Notes: generated by a model from the letters alone, not told the origin. Positions 1 to 8,034 are shown, numbered from the stretch's first letter. The stretch: DNA of 34,032 nucleotides from Acinetobacter sp. P8-3-8 (GCF_000214135.1 NZ_AFIE01000039.1:1-34032), one strand, 5' to 3'. Made by a program: numbers and translations.

Positions 1-1
1 G

Positions 2-265
2 ATCTATGATAGTTTTATCGTGTTAGATAATGGACGTATAGATAAAGTCTATTTGAAAATGAATAATGCTGTTAAAATAAACAGCATAAAAATAGATGGA
101 AAAATAACGGAAACGCAATTTAAAAAGAAATTTTCACCATTTATTTTTAATTTAGAACCACATGTTTATGGTATCGAAACACCTAAAGATTCAAACAATT
201 CGGTAACTTTTTACTTTAAAAATGGTCACTTGAATGATTACCAGTTTAATTTTGATGATTGTTAA
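2..265 (+). CDS. 3' part of an unknown gene, cut by the left edge
   Basis: The frame is open from base 2 to a TAA at 263-265. The codons before the GTG at 20 read I-Y-D-S-F-I, so the true start probably lies outside the window and GTG 20 is not needed as a start. The visible part, about 87 residues, is soluble, with alternating charged and aromatic residues and no membrane segment. I do not recognise the family. The repeated pattern of short beta-like stretches with Asp/Asn-Gly turns (DNGRID, IDGKI, KNGHL) suggests an all-beta fold, which is inference only. The next gene starts 36 bp downstream on the same strand, so the two may be co-transcribed. Confidence 0.55.
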   Translation: MYDSFIVLDNGRIDKVYLKMNNAVKINSIKIDGKITETQFKKKFSPFIFNLEPHVYGIETPKDSNNSVTFYFKNGHLNDYQFNFDDC

Positions 266-301
266 TACGTTAATACAATGAATATATAAGGGAGTAGTGG
301 C

Positions 302-841
302 ATGATGAAGTTTATCTTTTTGATTCTAATTATTGTCACGCTCTATATTTTATGGAGCAGGATTGCTCAGCATAAAATAAATACGTCTATGCAAGATAAA
401 GCATTAGCACAACAACGACAAATTGAGTCTGAAGGTGATGAGCTGCCTGAAAAATCGAAAGCCATTAAACAAATACTTGATGCTGAAAGAGTAAAGCCAA
501 CTGAGCTTGTCGAACCAGTCACTGCAAAAGTAGCTGTTGAAGAAATTCCAATGACTGAACAAGATCAACGGCTTTTTGATGAAGTCGCACAATTGTTTTT
601 TGACAAGGCAATTCAGGTCAAGGACATTAATCAAGCGGGACAAATCCAACAAGCGTTTTTAAATAAAATGCCGATGAATACCCAAAGCCAAAGTGGCAGT
701 TTTGACTTCGGTGAATGGTCAATTTTTTGGAGTTATCACGATCAATCACTTGAATATTATGTCGGACGTTATGGTGTATTCTATGCTCACGTAGATCGTG
801 ATGGGGTAGAGCATAAGGCTGAATTTAAAGATCGTTATTGA
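302..841 (+). CDS. small membrane-anchored hypothetical protein
   Basis: This 179-residue protein has one N-terminal hydrophobic helix (about residues 4-19, FIFLILIIVTLYILW) followed directly by Arg and Lys. That fits a signal anchor with a cytoplasmic or periplasmic tail. The middle (about 30-95) is rich in Glu, Lys and Gln and probably extended or coiled. The C-terminal part (about 110-179) has many aromatic residues (FDFGEWSIFW, YYVGRYGVFY) and looks like a small folded domain. A GGGAG ribosome binding site lies just before two adjacent ATG codons (302 and 305), and either could be used. The gene follows the truncated gene at the window start by 36 bp. Family and function are not recognised. 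Confidence 0.7.
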   Translation: MMKFIFLILIIVTLYILWSRIAQHKINTSMQDKALAQQRQIESEGDELPEKSKAIKQILDAERVKPTELVEPVTAKVAVEEIPMTEQDQRLFDEVAQLFFDKAIQVKDINQAGQIQQAFLNKMPMNTQSQSGSFDFGEWSIFWSYHDQSLEYYVGRYGVFYAHVDRDGVEHKAEFKDRY

Positions 842-898
842 TTTCTTGAACCATTTTCAAACACGAATTTTAGCCGTAAATATATCTAATCCATAAAT

Positions 899-1459
899 TT
901 AAGATTGAAGTGCCTGCAAAATTCTTATTTTAATTTGATCAAGATAGAACGTATCATTATTCAATCTATACATTAAAATAACACCTTCATAATCAGCAAC
1001 ACTGATTTTAGCTAAAATTTGCGCAGAGTCTTCGTCAAGCTGATGACGAAATAATTGATAGAAAGTCTGTTGCCAATCCTGAAAGATTTCACGTATTTTT
1101 TGCTCAACTTCATTTGAAATATTGAACGATTCTAAAGATAGAATGCCAACGAGACAGCCTTTAATTTCATAACTAAAAAATTGTACAGCACGTTCATGCA
1201 TTTGATTAAATTCATCGACAGGATTGATATCTTCAGCGTAGGCGATAGCAAATAGATATTCTTTTAAATACAAATGTGTATGCTCTAAAACTTTAAGCAA
1301 TAACGCTTCTTTATTAGGATAGTAGTAATAAAATGCGGCCTTACTGAGCCCACATGCTTTCGCCAGCATGTCCATGCTGGTTCCTGCATAACCATGCGCT
1401 TTAAACTGTAAAGCACAGAGATTGAGAATCTGTTCAGGTGTTAATTTTTGTGGACGCAT
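899..1459 (-). CDS. TetR/AcrR-family transcriptional regulator
   Basis: This 186-residue protein has the TetR N-terminal DNA-binding domain: a helix-turn-helix at about residues 26-46 (TSMDMLAKACGLSKAAFYYY) followed by the typical YPNKEALL segment. The C-terminal ligand domain is all-helical and divergent. One half-buried Cys (KGCLVG, about residue 101) could sit in the ligand pocket. It is the last gene of a minus-strand operon, 16 bp after the hydrolase gene and downstream of the crotonase. AAGG before the ATG serves as ribosome binding site. Local TetR regulators usually repress their own operon in response to a substrate. The palindrome in the operon promoter near 3267-3276 is the obvious candidate operator. 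The ligand is unknown; an acyl-CoA or ester-derived compound is a guess from the neighbours. Confidence 0.9.
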   Translation of the reverse strand: MRPQKLTPEQILNLCALQFKAHGYAGTSMDMLAKACGLSKAAFYYYYPNKEALLLKVLEHTHLYLKEYLFAIAYAEDINPVDEFNQMHERAVQFFSYEIKGCLVGILSLESFNISNEVEQKIREIFQDWQQTFYQLFRHQLDEDSAQILAKISVADYEGVILMYRLNNDTFYLDQIKIRILQALQS

Positions 1460-1475
1460 TTTGACCTTGATGTTC

Positions 1476-2390
1476 TCAATGAGTGATTAAATCTTCAAAA
1501 GTATTGAGCATTTTATCCCAAATAGGTTCAGAACCTTTACGGAAATAGCCCATATGACCAATGTGTTTTAAACCAAACTCATCGGCAGAAATATTGATGA
1601 AATGCATAGGTGCTTGACGGTAATGTTGCATAAATGCATAACGTGAATTAGGCAAAGCCCAATCATCATCTAATGCTGCAACAGCATAAATAGGGGTTTT
1701 AACTTGAGCATATTGCTCATGTAATTGTTGTTGCTCAGGGTCAGCAAAGAAATAGGTTGGATGTTTACACCATTTGCGCCATTGTTGATAAACCCCTTTA
1801 GGAAGGTCAGCACCCATATTGAGTTTGCTCCAAGGTAAATATCCTGTTGCTGCAACTATTGGTGGAAAGACAATATTCCAGATCACTTGGACTTTAATTT
1901 TTTCTTTAAAGGGCATATAGCCATGCCAGCCTGCACCAGTGCCGAAACAATACATTGCAGTGACTTTATGATGATTTGGAGTGAGACCTAAAGCTTGACC
2001 TCCGTAAGAGTGCCCAACGAGAAATAGTGATAAATCATCTTGTTCGAGATAGTCAATTGCAGCGGCTAAGTCTAATTTCCCCCAATCCAAATAAGACATG
2101 TGAAAACCTTTTAAGGTTTTTGGTGCTGATTGACTCACGCCTCGGTAATCGAAAGTAAAAACTTGATAGCCCAGTTGTGCCGCATATTCAGAGAAACGAC
2201 GATAAAATCCTTGTGGCACACCTGTCGCACATGCAAGTACAATTTGAGCTTTAATAAAGTTTTTAGGTGTGTATAAGGTTCCAACCAATGGATAATCATC
2301 CAATGCTTTAAACGCAATGATTTCAGTATTAAAAGCTTGTGTATTGAAGTGCTGTGTATCCGTTTGTTGTTTCAGGTTTTGCATCGTCAT
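1476..2390 (-). CDS. alpha/beta-hydrolase family protein
   Basis: This 304-residue protein has an alpha/beta-hydrolase fold. The nucleophile elbow is G-H-S-Y-G-G with Ser128. The acid is probably an Asp in AALDDDW near residue 240, and the base is a His in KHIGHMGYF near residue 278. The oxyanion-side segment ATGVPQGFYRRF (about 55-66) and YRGVSQS are typical of the serine-hydrolase group with an insertion before the cap. There is no signal peptide, so it is cytoplasmic. ATG codons at 2390 and 2384 are both possible; the AAGAG just upstream is better spaced for the second. The gene lies 52 bp after the crotonase and 16 bp before the TetR gene. The substrate cannot be told from sequence; an ester or thioester is likely. 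Confidence 0.88.
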   Translation of the reverse strand: MTMQNLKQQTDTQHFNTQAFNTEIIAFKALDDYPLVGTLYTPKNFIKAQIVLACATGVPQGFYRRFSEYAAQLGYQVFTFDYRGVSQSAPKTLKGFHMSYLDWGKLDLAAAIDYLEQDDLSLFLVGHSYGGQALGLTPNHHKVTAMYCFGTGAGWHGYMPFKEKIKVQVIWNIVFPPIVAATGYLPWSKLNMGADLPKGVYQQWRKWCKHPTYFFADPEQQQLHEQYAQVKTPIYAVAALDDDWALPNSRYAFMQHYRQAPMHFINISADEFGLKHIGHMGYFRKGSEPIWDKMLNTFEDLITH

Positions 2391-2442
2391 TTCTCTTACA
2401 TTTATTAAATTAGGTTTTGAGTTGAACTCTTTATCTCCTTTT

Positions 2443-3231
2443 TTATTTACCTTTAAATTTAGGCGTTCTTCGTTCTAACATTGCCATGACACCTTCTCGC
2501 GCATCTTCCGAAGCAAGTAAGGGACTGAGTAAACTTTGTAGGTTGCTGAATGCGACTTCAGGGCTATGTAAAAAAGCTTGGTGAGCTGAATGCAATGTCG
2601 CTTGCACTGCAAGAGGTGCTGCTTGAGCAATACGTTCTGCCAACTCAATCGCACGGATCAACTGATTATTTCCTTCAATAACTTCGGTGACTAAATTCAT
2701 TTCATAAGCAGTTTGCGCATAGAATAAATCCCCAGTCAGCACATATTTCATTGCTTTTACCCAACCTGCTGCTTGAACAAAACGCACAGTAGCACCACCA
2801 AAAGGTAAAATTCCACGTTGTACTTCGATTTGGGTAAATTGTGTATTTTCATTGGCAATCACAAGATCGGAATTCAGCATCAATTCAATTCCAGCGGTAT
2901 AGCAGTAACCTTGTACAGCGGTCACGAGGGGTTTGGTGCGTTGACGACCGACAGTTCCCCAAGGATTGACCACCTCATCAGAAAAATTAAATACACCTTC
3001 AGCGAGTTTAGGTTGTAACTCGACTAAGTCTAGTCCTGCCGTGAAATGTTCACCGTGTGCAAAAACCACAGCACAGCGTAGTTCTGGATTGTCTTCATAT
3101 TCGGTTAAGGCGAGTGATAAATCATGAATCATATGACTATCAAAAGCATTGCGTTTTTCTGCTCGATCCAATCCAATTAAAAAAATATGACCACGGATTT
3201 CTCGACTGACTTTTCCTTGATTGCTCGACAT
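2443..3231 (-). CDS. enoyl-CoA hydratase/isomerase (crotonase) family protein
   Basis: This 262-residue protein has the crotonase fold. The CoA and oxyanion-hole segments are HGEHFTAGLDL (about 60-70) and GYCYTAGIEL (about 107-116). Both glutamates used by true hydratases appear to be present: Glu in AGIEL and Glu in FTQIEVQRG. The protein could therefore catalyse hydration of a 2-enoyl-CoA rather than only isomerisation. It is the first gene of the operon with the hydrolase and TetR genes. A GAGGGA ribosome binding site lies 7 bases before the ATG, and a near-consensus promoter is centred near 3275. Crotonases have many reactions, so the substrate is open. It is not part of a fadAB operon here. 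Confidence 0.9.
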   Translation of the reverse strand: MSSNQGKVSREIRGHIFLIGLDRAEKRNAFDSHMIHDLSLALTEYEDNPELRCAVVFAHGEHFTAGLDLVELQPKLAEGVFNFSDEVVNPWGTVGRQRTKPLVTAVQGYCYTAGIELMLNSDLVIANENTQFTQIEVQRGILPFGGATVRFVQAAGWVKAMKYVLTGDLFYAQTAYEMNLVTEVIEGNNQLIRAIELAERIAQAAPLAVQATLHSAHQAFLHSPEVAFSNLQSLLSPLLASEDAREGVMAMLERRTPKFKGK

Positions 3232-3260
3232 TATTATTCCCTCTTTGGTTATTATTTATA

Positions 3261-3289
3261 TTTTTAAACGATCGTTAGAAAACTGTCAA
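3261..3289 (-). promoter_or_regulatory. promoter of the crotonase-hydrolase-TetR operon
   Basis: On the minus strand a perfect TTGACA (3289-3284) is followed by a 17-base spacer and TAAAAA (3266-3261, four of six matches to TATAAT). The crotonase ATG lies about 30 bases further on. This is the clearest sigma-70-type promoter in the window. Most of the promoter-proximal half of the spacer is the palindrome listed separately. Confidence 0.65.
3267..3276. promoter_or_regulatory. candidate TetR operator AACGATCGTT
   Basis: This perfect 10-bp palindrome sits inside the -35/-10 spacer of the operon promoter and touches the -10 box. A repressor bound here would block RNA polymerase. Related GATCGTT half-sites recur near 3380-3387. 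Assignment to the TetR protein encoded at 899-1459 is inference from position, since the regulator is the last gene of the same operon. Confidence 0.5.
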
Positions 3290-3511
3290 ATGAATCAATA
3301 TGACTGGATTGTTCATCGTTGTATAGCATATTGAAAGAAATCTTGATTTGAGGATATTTACTTCAATATGTTGCTTTGATGATCGTTTGGTATTGAGCGT
3401 AATTAAATTGAACAGGGTTTTTATCTGATTGGGTTGGATTATTCATTGTTATACTTGCATTCGTTGGGTATTTTTTCATAATAAGCACTTCTTTTAAGTT
3501 GTAGCCTCATT

Positions 3512-4096
3512 ATGTCACCACTAGAAATATTCGCCGTGATCATTAGCATTATTGGTGTTGCGCTCACCATTAAACGGAATATGTGGTGTTGGCTATTTAA
3601 CTTTGTTGCTTTTATTTTATACGCGTATTTATTCTTCAAATTTAAGCTATATGGTGAAACAATTTTGCAGTTTTTCTTTATGGTTGTGAATTTTTACGGT
3701 TTCTATCACTGGTTGAAAGGCAAACAACAAGACCATGAAATTCGTATTGAACCGATTGCTGTAAAAACTGTGATATTTCAAATGATTCTAGCTGCTGTCG
3801 GAGGCTTGGTCTTTGGTTTATCGTTACACTATTTTACCGATGCTGCTTTGCCGATGTTAGATTCTCAATTGGCTGCATTTAGTTTATTGGCAACGTATTG
3901 GACCAGTCGTAAACATATTGCCACTTGGGTGCTTTGGGTTTTTGTCGATATTATTTATGTTGGGATGTTCATTTACAAAGATTTATTTTTAACTGCAGGT
4001 TTATATGCTGCTTTTGTTGGAATGGCGGCTTTTGGTTGGTGGCAGTGGCAACAGGTGAAAAAGAAACAGCAAAATAAGGTATTTAATGGGATTTAA
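3512..4096 (+). CDS. pnuC: PnuC-family vitamin transporter
   Basis: This 194-residue integral membrane protein has about seven hydrophobic helices and the duplicated PnuC pattern. The first repeat contains the W-x-x-x-N-x-x-x-x-x-L-Y stretch (WLFNFVAFILYAY) with LYGETILQFFF and YGFYHW after it. The second has TWVLWVFVDIIY with LYAAFVGMAAFGWWQW. PnuC proteins carry nicotinamide riboside across the inner membrane for NAD synthesis by facilitated diffusion coupled to phosphorylation. Relatives (PnuT, PnuX) carry thiamine or riboflavin. I see no thiamine or NAD riboswitch in the leader, so nicotinamide riboside is the default. No nadR or kinase gene is adjacent. The ATG lacks a strong ribosome binding site. 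Confidence 0.85.
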   Translation: MSPLEIFAVIISIIGVALTIKRNMWCWLFNFVAFILYAYLFFKFKLYGETILQFFFMVVNFYGFYHWLKGKQQDHEIRIEPIAVKTVIFQMILAAVGGLVFGLSLHYFTDAALPMLDSQLAAFSLLATYWTSRKHIATWVLWVFVDIIYVGMFIYKDLFLTAGLYAAFVGMAAFGWWQWQQVKKKQQNKVFNGI

Positions 4097-4116
4097 CAGA
4101 CAGAAGAATAGATGCC

Positions 4117-4395
4117 ATGATGATTGATTTTATTGAAATACAAAAACAAAAGTTTGATCTCGTTGTACAGAAAATCGTGGCAGAACCTCAAAAATATGTG
4201 GATTTTGATTCTGTTTCTGACTTTTATAAATCCACTTGGCTGGATGATTTCCCAAAGGGAACGGTTTGGACAGTATCAGGTTTAGATGATGGAGCCGAAG
4301 AATTTGATATATACATTGAATTTCGCAATCATTATTTATTGATTAGTATTCATAGTTTCCAAGAGAAAATAAAGCTATCGCATGGCATAAAATAA
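4117..4395 (+). CDS. small hypothetical protein
   Basis: This 92-residue soluble protein lies 20 bp downstream of pnuC on the same strand. It begins with an amphipathic helix (about residues 3-25) followed by a beta-rich part (TVWTVSGLDDGAEEFDIYIEF). Two adjacent ATG codons could serve as start. It has no signal peptide, membrane segment or cysteine cluster. The layout, a short alpha then beta protein with acidic residues, resembles small orphan or immunity-like proteins, but I do not recognise a family and see no toxin partner nearby. Confidence 0.55.
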   Translation: MMIDFIEIQKQKFDLVVQKIVAEPQKYVDFDSVSDFYKSTWLDDFPKGTVWTVSGLDDGAEEFDIYIEFRNHYLLISIHSFQEKIKLSHGIK

Positions 4396-4520
4396 CAAAA
4401 ACAAGTCGTACACAGTCAATCAAAAATTGAAATTAAAATATATAGTGGAACTTAACTAAACGTTATTCAAAATCATTGAGGGAACGTTTATGGACAACAA
4501 AAATGTAAAAAGGGTTTTAT

Positions 4521-5024
4521 ATGGCGCATCAATTTACTGTAAATGCAACGATATCAGGCGTATCACTCAATGATTTCAAAAGATTAGCAGCAGATACTTC
4601 GTTGCATGAAGCTGTATGCAAAAGGATTCCTGGTGAAAATTTAGAAATTGTGGAATCTAAAATTGAAGGGAATACTTATACTTTACGTCGTGCGTACAAT
4701 TTAGACGTCAATATCCCAGACATCGCAAAAAAACTTTTAAAAGATGCATTTCGATTAAAGCGTTCAGATATTACCAATTTAGAAGCAATGACGTCTAAGG
4801 TAGAATTAGGTGCAAATTTACCACTTACTGCGAGTTGTAACCGTTCTGTGACAGGTGATGACAACCAAGTGAATATTAAACTGGATTGGGATGTGAAAGT
4901 TAAAGTCCCATTGATTGGTGGTTTACTTGAAAAACATGCTGAAGGTGAGATTCGTAAATTCACAGATTTAGAAATTGAAATTATTGAAGATGAATTAAAG
5001 AAAAATTTAGCAAACCAAGGCTAA
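4521..5024 (+). CDS. DUF2505-type (START-like fold) protein
   Basis: This 167-residue protein has no signal peptide. It resembles the DUF2505 family: an N-terminal strand (HQFTVNATISGVSLNDFKRLAADTSLH), a TLRRAYNLDVNIP segment, a central LGANLPLTASCNRSVTG part, and a C-terminal helix after the conserved-looking PLIGGLLEKHAEGEIRKFTDLE. Such domains are predicted to have a START/SRPBCC-like lipid-binding cavity; the ligand is unknown. AAAAAGGG lies 7 bases before the ATG. A 27-codon overlapping upstream ORF (4490-4573) has its own ribosome binding site. A strong terminator closes the unit at 5041-5077. Confidence 0.75.
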   Translation: MAHQFTVNATISGVSLNDFKRLAADTSLHEAVCKRIPGENLEIVESKIEGNTYTLRRAYNLDVNIPDIAKKLLKDAFRLKRSDITNLEAMTSKVELGANLPLTASCNRSVTGDDNQVNIKLDWDVKVKVPLIGGLLEKHAEGEIRKFTDLEIEIIEDELKKNLANQG

Positions 5025-5040
5025 ATCATCGTCTGATCAA

Positions 5041-5077
5041 AAACAGCAAAGCTATGAATCGCTTTGCTGTTTTTTTT
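5041..5077 (+). terminator. rho-independent terminator after the DUF2505 gene
   Basis: A perfect 12-bp stem (AAACAGCAAAGC / GCTTTGCTGTTT) encloses an 8-base loop and is followed by a T-run. It starts 16 bases after the stop codon. Confidence 0.9.
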
Positions 5078-5671
5078 GTAGTTTTGAAAAAATATAAAAA
5101 TAAATAAAAACAACATAAATTGTTATTAATCAATTTGTTATATATAAATAAAAATGTAATAAATCAATGAAATGATGCTTAAAATATGTCTACACAACTC
5201 AGCATTCAAAGTACAACAAATAATCGCTGCATTTAGAATATTTTTCTTTCATAATGAATCTCCAAATCAATATTGAAGCCTTGCTAAATAAAAATATTGA
5301 ATGAGAAGGATATGACGTAAATATTTAATTTATTATGAAGTTAATATTGTAAATAACTAAAATATTATAATACATGCAGAATCGTATTTTCTTAAACTGT
5401 AAAGGTATTGTAATGATAATATTAGAATATCTATTTTTTGATAATTGAAAACATTCTTAGCATTTGAATCCATCTTTACTTATACTAAAGGCTAATAATT
5501 AAACCAATGGTGAAACTTGACAGATGTTATGAATCAAACGTATAAAGTGATAACCGTGTCATATTTATTATAATTATTGTGACTTATTTATTTAAATCCA
5601 CTTTAGCAATGATATTAAAAAATAAGTTTCCCAAGCTAACACGAGATGAGTATATCGAGTAATTATTTCCC
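5078..5671. other. A+T-rich intergenic region with no gene seen
   Basis: About 590 bases separate the terminator from the diguanylate cyclase gene. The stretch is very A+T-rich with stop codons in all frames. I see no convincing ORF, tRNA, tandem repeat or hairpin with T-run. It probably holds the promoter of the downstream gene, but with so many TATAAT-like hexamers I cannot choose one. Confidence 0.6.
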
Positions 5672-6847
5672 ATGAAGCCTCATTTTCTTAAAATACTAAA
5701 AGACGAATATTCAAAATTCATGAAAGACAGTGTCATCATGAATTGGAGTAATGTCAATAAAAGTATTTTAGCATTTAGCTTATGTGCGGTGATTACAATA
5801 CTTTGGATTGTATGGTGGTTGGTTTGTGTTAGACGACCAGAACTTCAAATTTGGATTAATTTAGAATTTTACCCAAACCTTATGACAGCATACTGTCTGT
5901 CGATGTTTGGTTATTTCATCGCAATTATCGCTGCTCATCTATTAAGGAATAATCTTTTTGTTGAAAAATATATTCCATATTTCACAACGTGTTATGTAGG
6001 TTTAACACTTATATATGGGGCATATTGTACAGGTATTATTAGTTTCGCCTCTATCGCAAGTTTTGTGAGTTTAGTGACCGTTGGTTTAGTTCTTTTTAAA
6101 CCTAGAGAGGTGTATATCGCAGTCATTCCTGTAACTATTTTTATTGGGATTTGTGGATATTTGAGCGCTATTGATCAAATTGCGTATGCACCTATTTATA
6201 GTCAGACATTGCAAGAATTACCCTTACATAATAATAAATTTTGGGTATCTAGTATGCTGTATTTCTATATTCCTATTTTCTTATTTAGCATTATTTTATT
6301 TATTATATTGTTGATTCAATGGAAATATAGGGAAGAACATATCGATAGAATGGGCAAGATTGATCCATTAACTTTGGTTTATAACCGACGTAGTATCAGT
6401 GAGTTTTTAACTACAAATCATGAACAGAAACAGCAATATGTAATAGTTTTACTCGATATTGACCATTTTAAACGTGTGAATGATACCTATGGGCATGATA
6501 TTGGTGATCAGGTATTGAAACAAGTTGCAGAAATATTGGCGAACAATATTCGACAAGAAGATTATGTCGGACGTTTTGGTGGTGAAGAATTTATTTTTAT
6601 TCTCAACAATATCGAATTGAAACAAGCTTTCGACATTGCAGAACGATGCCGAGCTGAAATTGAAAATCATCATATCTATTTAAATAACATTGATAAAATT
6701 ATTGTCACAGCAAGTTTTGGTATTTCTATGCCATCTGAAACAGATAATTTAAACAAAGAAGAGTTTGTTCGCCAAGCTGACCAAGCCTTATATTTTGCAA
6801 AGTTAAGTGGGCGCAATCAGGTCAGACAATTTGCAGAGTTGAGTTAA
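5672..6847 (+). CDS. membrane-bound GGDEF diguanylate cyclase
   Basis: This 391-residue protein has about six transmembrane helices in the N-terminal 220 residues (roughly 33-52, 70-91, 103-118, 122-142, 147-164, 195-216) and a C-terminal GGDEF domain (about 228-388). The active-site loop is GGEEF at 303-307. The inhibitory I-site RxxD is intact as RQED at 294-297, exactly five residues before it. The substrate segment LLDIDHFKRVNDTYGHDIGD is canonical. It should make cyclic di-GMP from two GTP, with product feedback, in response to a signal sensed in or near the membrane. No EAL domain is present. The first ATG is used here; ATGs at residues 17 and 23 are possible alternatives. It stands alone, without a neighbouring effector. 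Confidence 0.93.
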   Translation: MKPHFLKILKDEYSKFMKDSVIMNWSNVNKSILAFSLCAVITILWIVWWLVCVRRPELQIWINLEFYPNLMTAYCLSMFGYFIAIIAAHLLRNNLFVEKYIPYFTTCYVGLTLIYGAYCTGIISFASIASFVSLVTVGLVLFKPREVYIAVIPVTIFIGICGYLSAIDQIAYAPIYSQTLQELPLHNNKFWVSSMLYFYIPIFLFSIILFIILLIQWKYREEHIDRMGKIDPLTLVYNRRSISEFLTTNHEQKQQYVIVLLDIDHFKRVNDTYGHDIGDQVLKQVAEILANNIRQEDYVGRFGGEEFIFILNNIELKQAFDIAERCRAEIENHHIYLNNIDKIIVTASFGISMPSETDNLNKEEFVRQADQALYFAKLSGRNQVRQFAELS

Positions 6848-7061
6848 AGAATCTGAATTGCTTTTCGGCTGAGTTGTGCTAAGACACGTCTATAAAAGCT
6901 GAACATAACCCATGCTATAAGCTTAACTTTAATCATTTTGAACTAAATACGCGTTTTGTAGGGTCTTAAATCTTAGAATAAAAATAGTGATGTATTTTTA
7001 TGAGGATTGGTTTTTATAGATTGTTCATATTTGATCAGTTTTATTCTATGCTCAATCAAAA

Positions 7062-7104
7062 CAACAGCTTAACATCTAAGCACTAGATGTATGACTGACT
7101 GTTG
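7062..7104. repeat. nested inverted repeat between convergent genes
   Basis: ACATCTA and TAGATGT (7072-7078 and 7084-7090) form a 7-bp stem with a 5-base loop. Outside it CAACAG (7062-7067) and CTGTTG (7099-7104) pair as well. There is no T-run, so this is not a classic terminator, but it lies between the diguanylate cyclase gene and the minus-strand small gene and could limit read-through. Confidence 0.4.
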
Positions 7105-7136
7105 AAAGAGCATTTTTACATTTTATTCAGTGCAAG

Positions 7137-7331
7137 TTAAATTTTCTTCCACTTGATATTTTCATCACTGAAATTGATTAAGAAAGAAACACCTGTTTCA
7201 TCTCCCACAAGATAAGATGATGGATTGGTCATCAAGATCTTTAATAAAGTTCCTGCTTCGATCTTGATGGGCTCTAAATCATCTTTTTCTAATCTTACTG
7301 GTTCAAGTAATTCAATCACATCCATTTCCAT
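7137..7331 (-). CDS. small hypothetical protein, possibly DUF4926-like
   Basis: This 64-residue, acidic, beta-rich protein starts MEMDVIELLEPVRLEKDDLE and has the order 'hydrophobic strand, turn, IEAGTLLKIL, turn, SYLVGDETGVSFLINF'. That resembles small SH3-like barrel proteins such as DUF4926, often found near toxin-antitoxin or immunity genes. The match is by pattern only. It has no clear ribosome binding site. A second ATG at codon 3 may be the real start. No partner gene is seen; the neighbours are the diguanylate cyclase and the chromate transporter genes. Confidence 0.5.
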   Translation of the reverse strand: MEMDVIELLEPVRLEKDDLEPIKIEAGTLLKILMTNPSSYLVGDETGVSFLINFSDENIKWKKI

Positions 7332-7515
7332 TGTTAACTAATTGTTTGTAAAACATTCAAATTTAATTATTACATAATAAAACCCTACTTATGTTGAATT
7401 TAGTCTGTAAATTGAAATTTTTTGTATTGAGGTAAAATGATTCTGAATTATTAAACTGTAATTGGCTAAATCAGAACTGGTTAAACTGTCACTGGAAGAA
7501 TGATAACAGACCACA

Positions 7516-8034
7516 TCATAACAATATCGCGCCAGCTCCTGCACCAAATACCATTAACCAAACTGGGTGTACATTTTTGAATAAGCTTAAACAAATTGTC
7601 AAAGCAACAATCACAATCAACAGAATATTTTGTGCAGAAGCTTGTGCAATAATCCAAGCGCTAACCAATACCAATCCAACTGTAATCGGTTTTAAAGCCT
7701 TTTCAAATATGGCTCTAAGAGGATTATCTTTAAAGTTATTCCAGAATTTTAGTGCATAAATAGTGATAATTGAAGATGGCCCAAACTTCGCAAATGAAGT
7801 CACAATCAAGCCCATTGGTCCAGCAACATGCCAACCGATTAAAGGAACAATCATCATATTGGGGCCAGGCGCTGCTTGTGCAATTGCAAACATCGAGCTG
7901 AATTGTTCGGCACTCATCCAGTGATGTACAGTAACAACCTGATGTTGCATTTCAGGCAAAATCGCATTTCCGCCGCCAAAAGCCAATAAAGACAATTGAG
8001 TAAAAACCAGTGTGAGTGCTAAAAGTATATACAT
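7516..8034 (-). CDS. chrA: chromate transporter, CHR-domain subunit 2
   Basis: This 172-residue membrane protein has a single CHR domain. Recognisable motifs are LLAFGGGNAILPEMQHQVV near the N-terminus, WMSAEQFSSMFAIAQAAPGPN (about 39-59), and GWHVAGPMG. Several hydrophobic helices follow. Together with the 194-residue product of the gene 17 bp upstream, it makes a split two-protein CHR transporter of the short-chain pair type. The members of such pairs usually insert in opposite orientations. The family exports chromate with proton exchange, though short pairs may carry other anions. The divergent LysR gene is the likely regulator. Confidence is high for family and moderate for chromate as substrate. 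Confidence 0.87.
   Translation of the reverse strand: MYILLALTLVFTQLSLLAFGGGNAILPEMQHQVVTVHHWMSAEQFSSMFAIAQAAPGPNMMIVPLIGWHVAGPMGLIVTSFAKFGPSSIITIYALKFWNNFKDNPLRAIFEKALKPITVGLVLVSAWIIAQASAQNILLIVIVALTICLSLFKNVHPVWLMVFGAGAGAILL

Noticed and set aside
404-652. Minus-strand open frame of 82 codons inside the small membrane-anchored gene
   Set aside because: It lies wholly antisense to a better-supported gene with a ribosome binding site, and has no start signal of its own.
3400-3511. Possible riboswitch upstream of pnuC
   Set aside because: I looked for thiamine-box or NAD-type conserved elements before the start codon and found none, and the leader is short.
7450-7500. Direct repeat TTAAACTGT.A.TGG downstream of the chromate transporter genes
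   Set aside because: There are only two imperfect copies of about 15 bases in A+T-rich DNA, with no consistent spacing or further units, so chance is a fair explanation.
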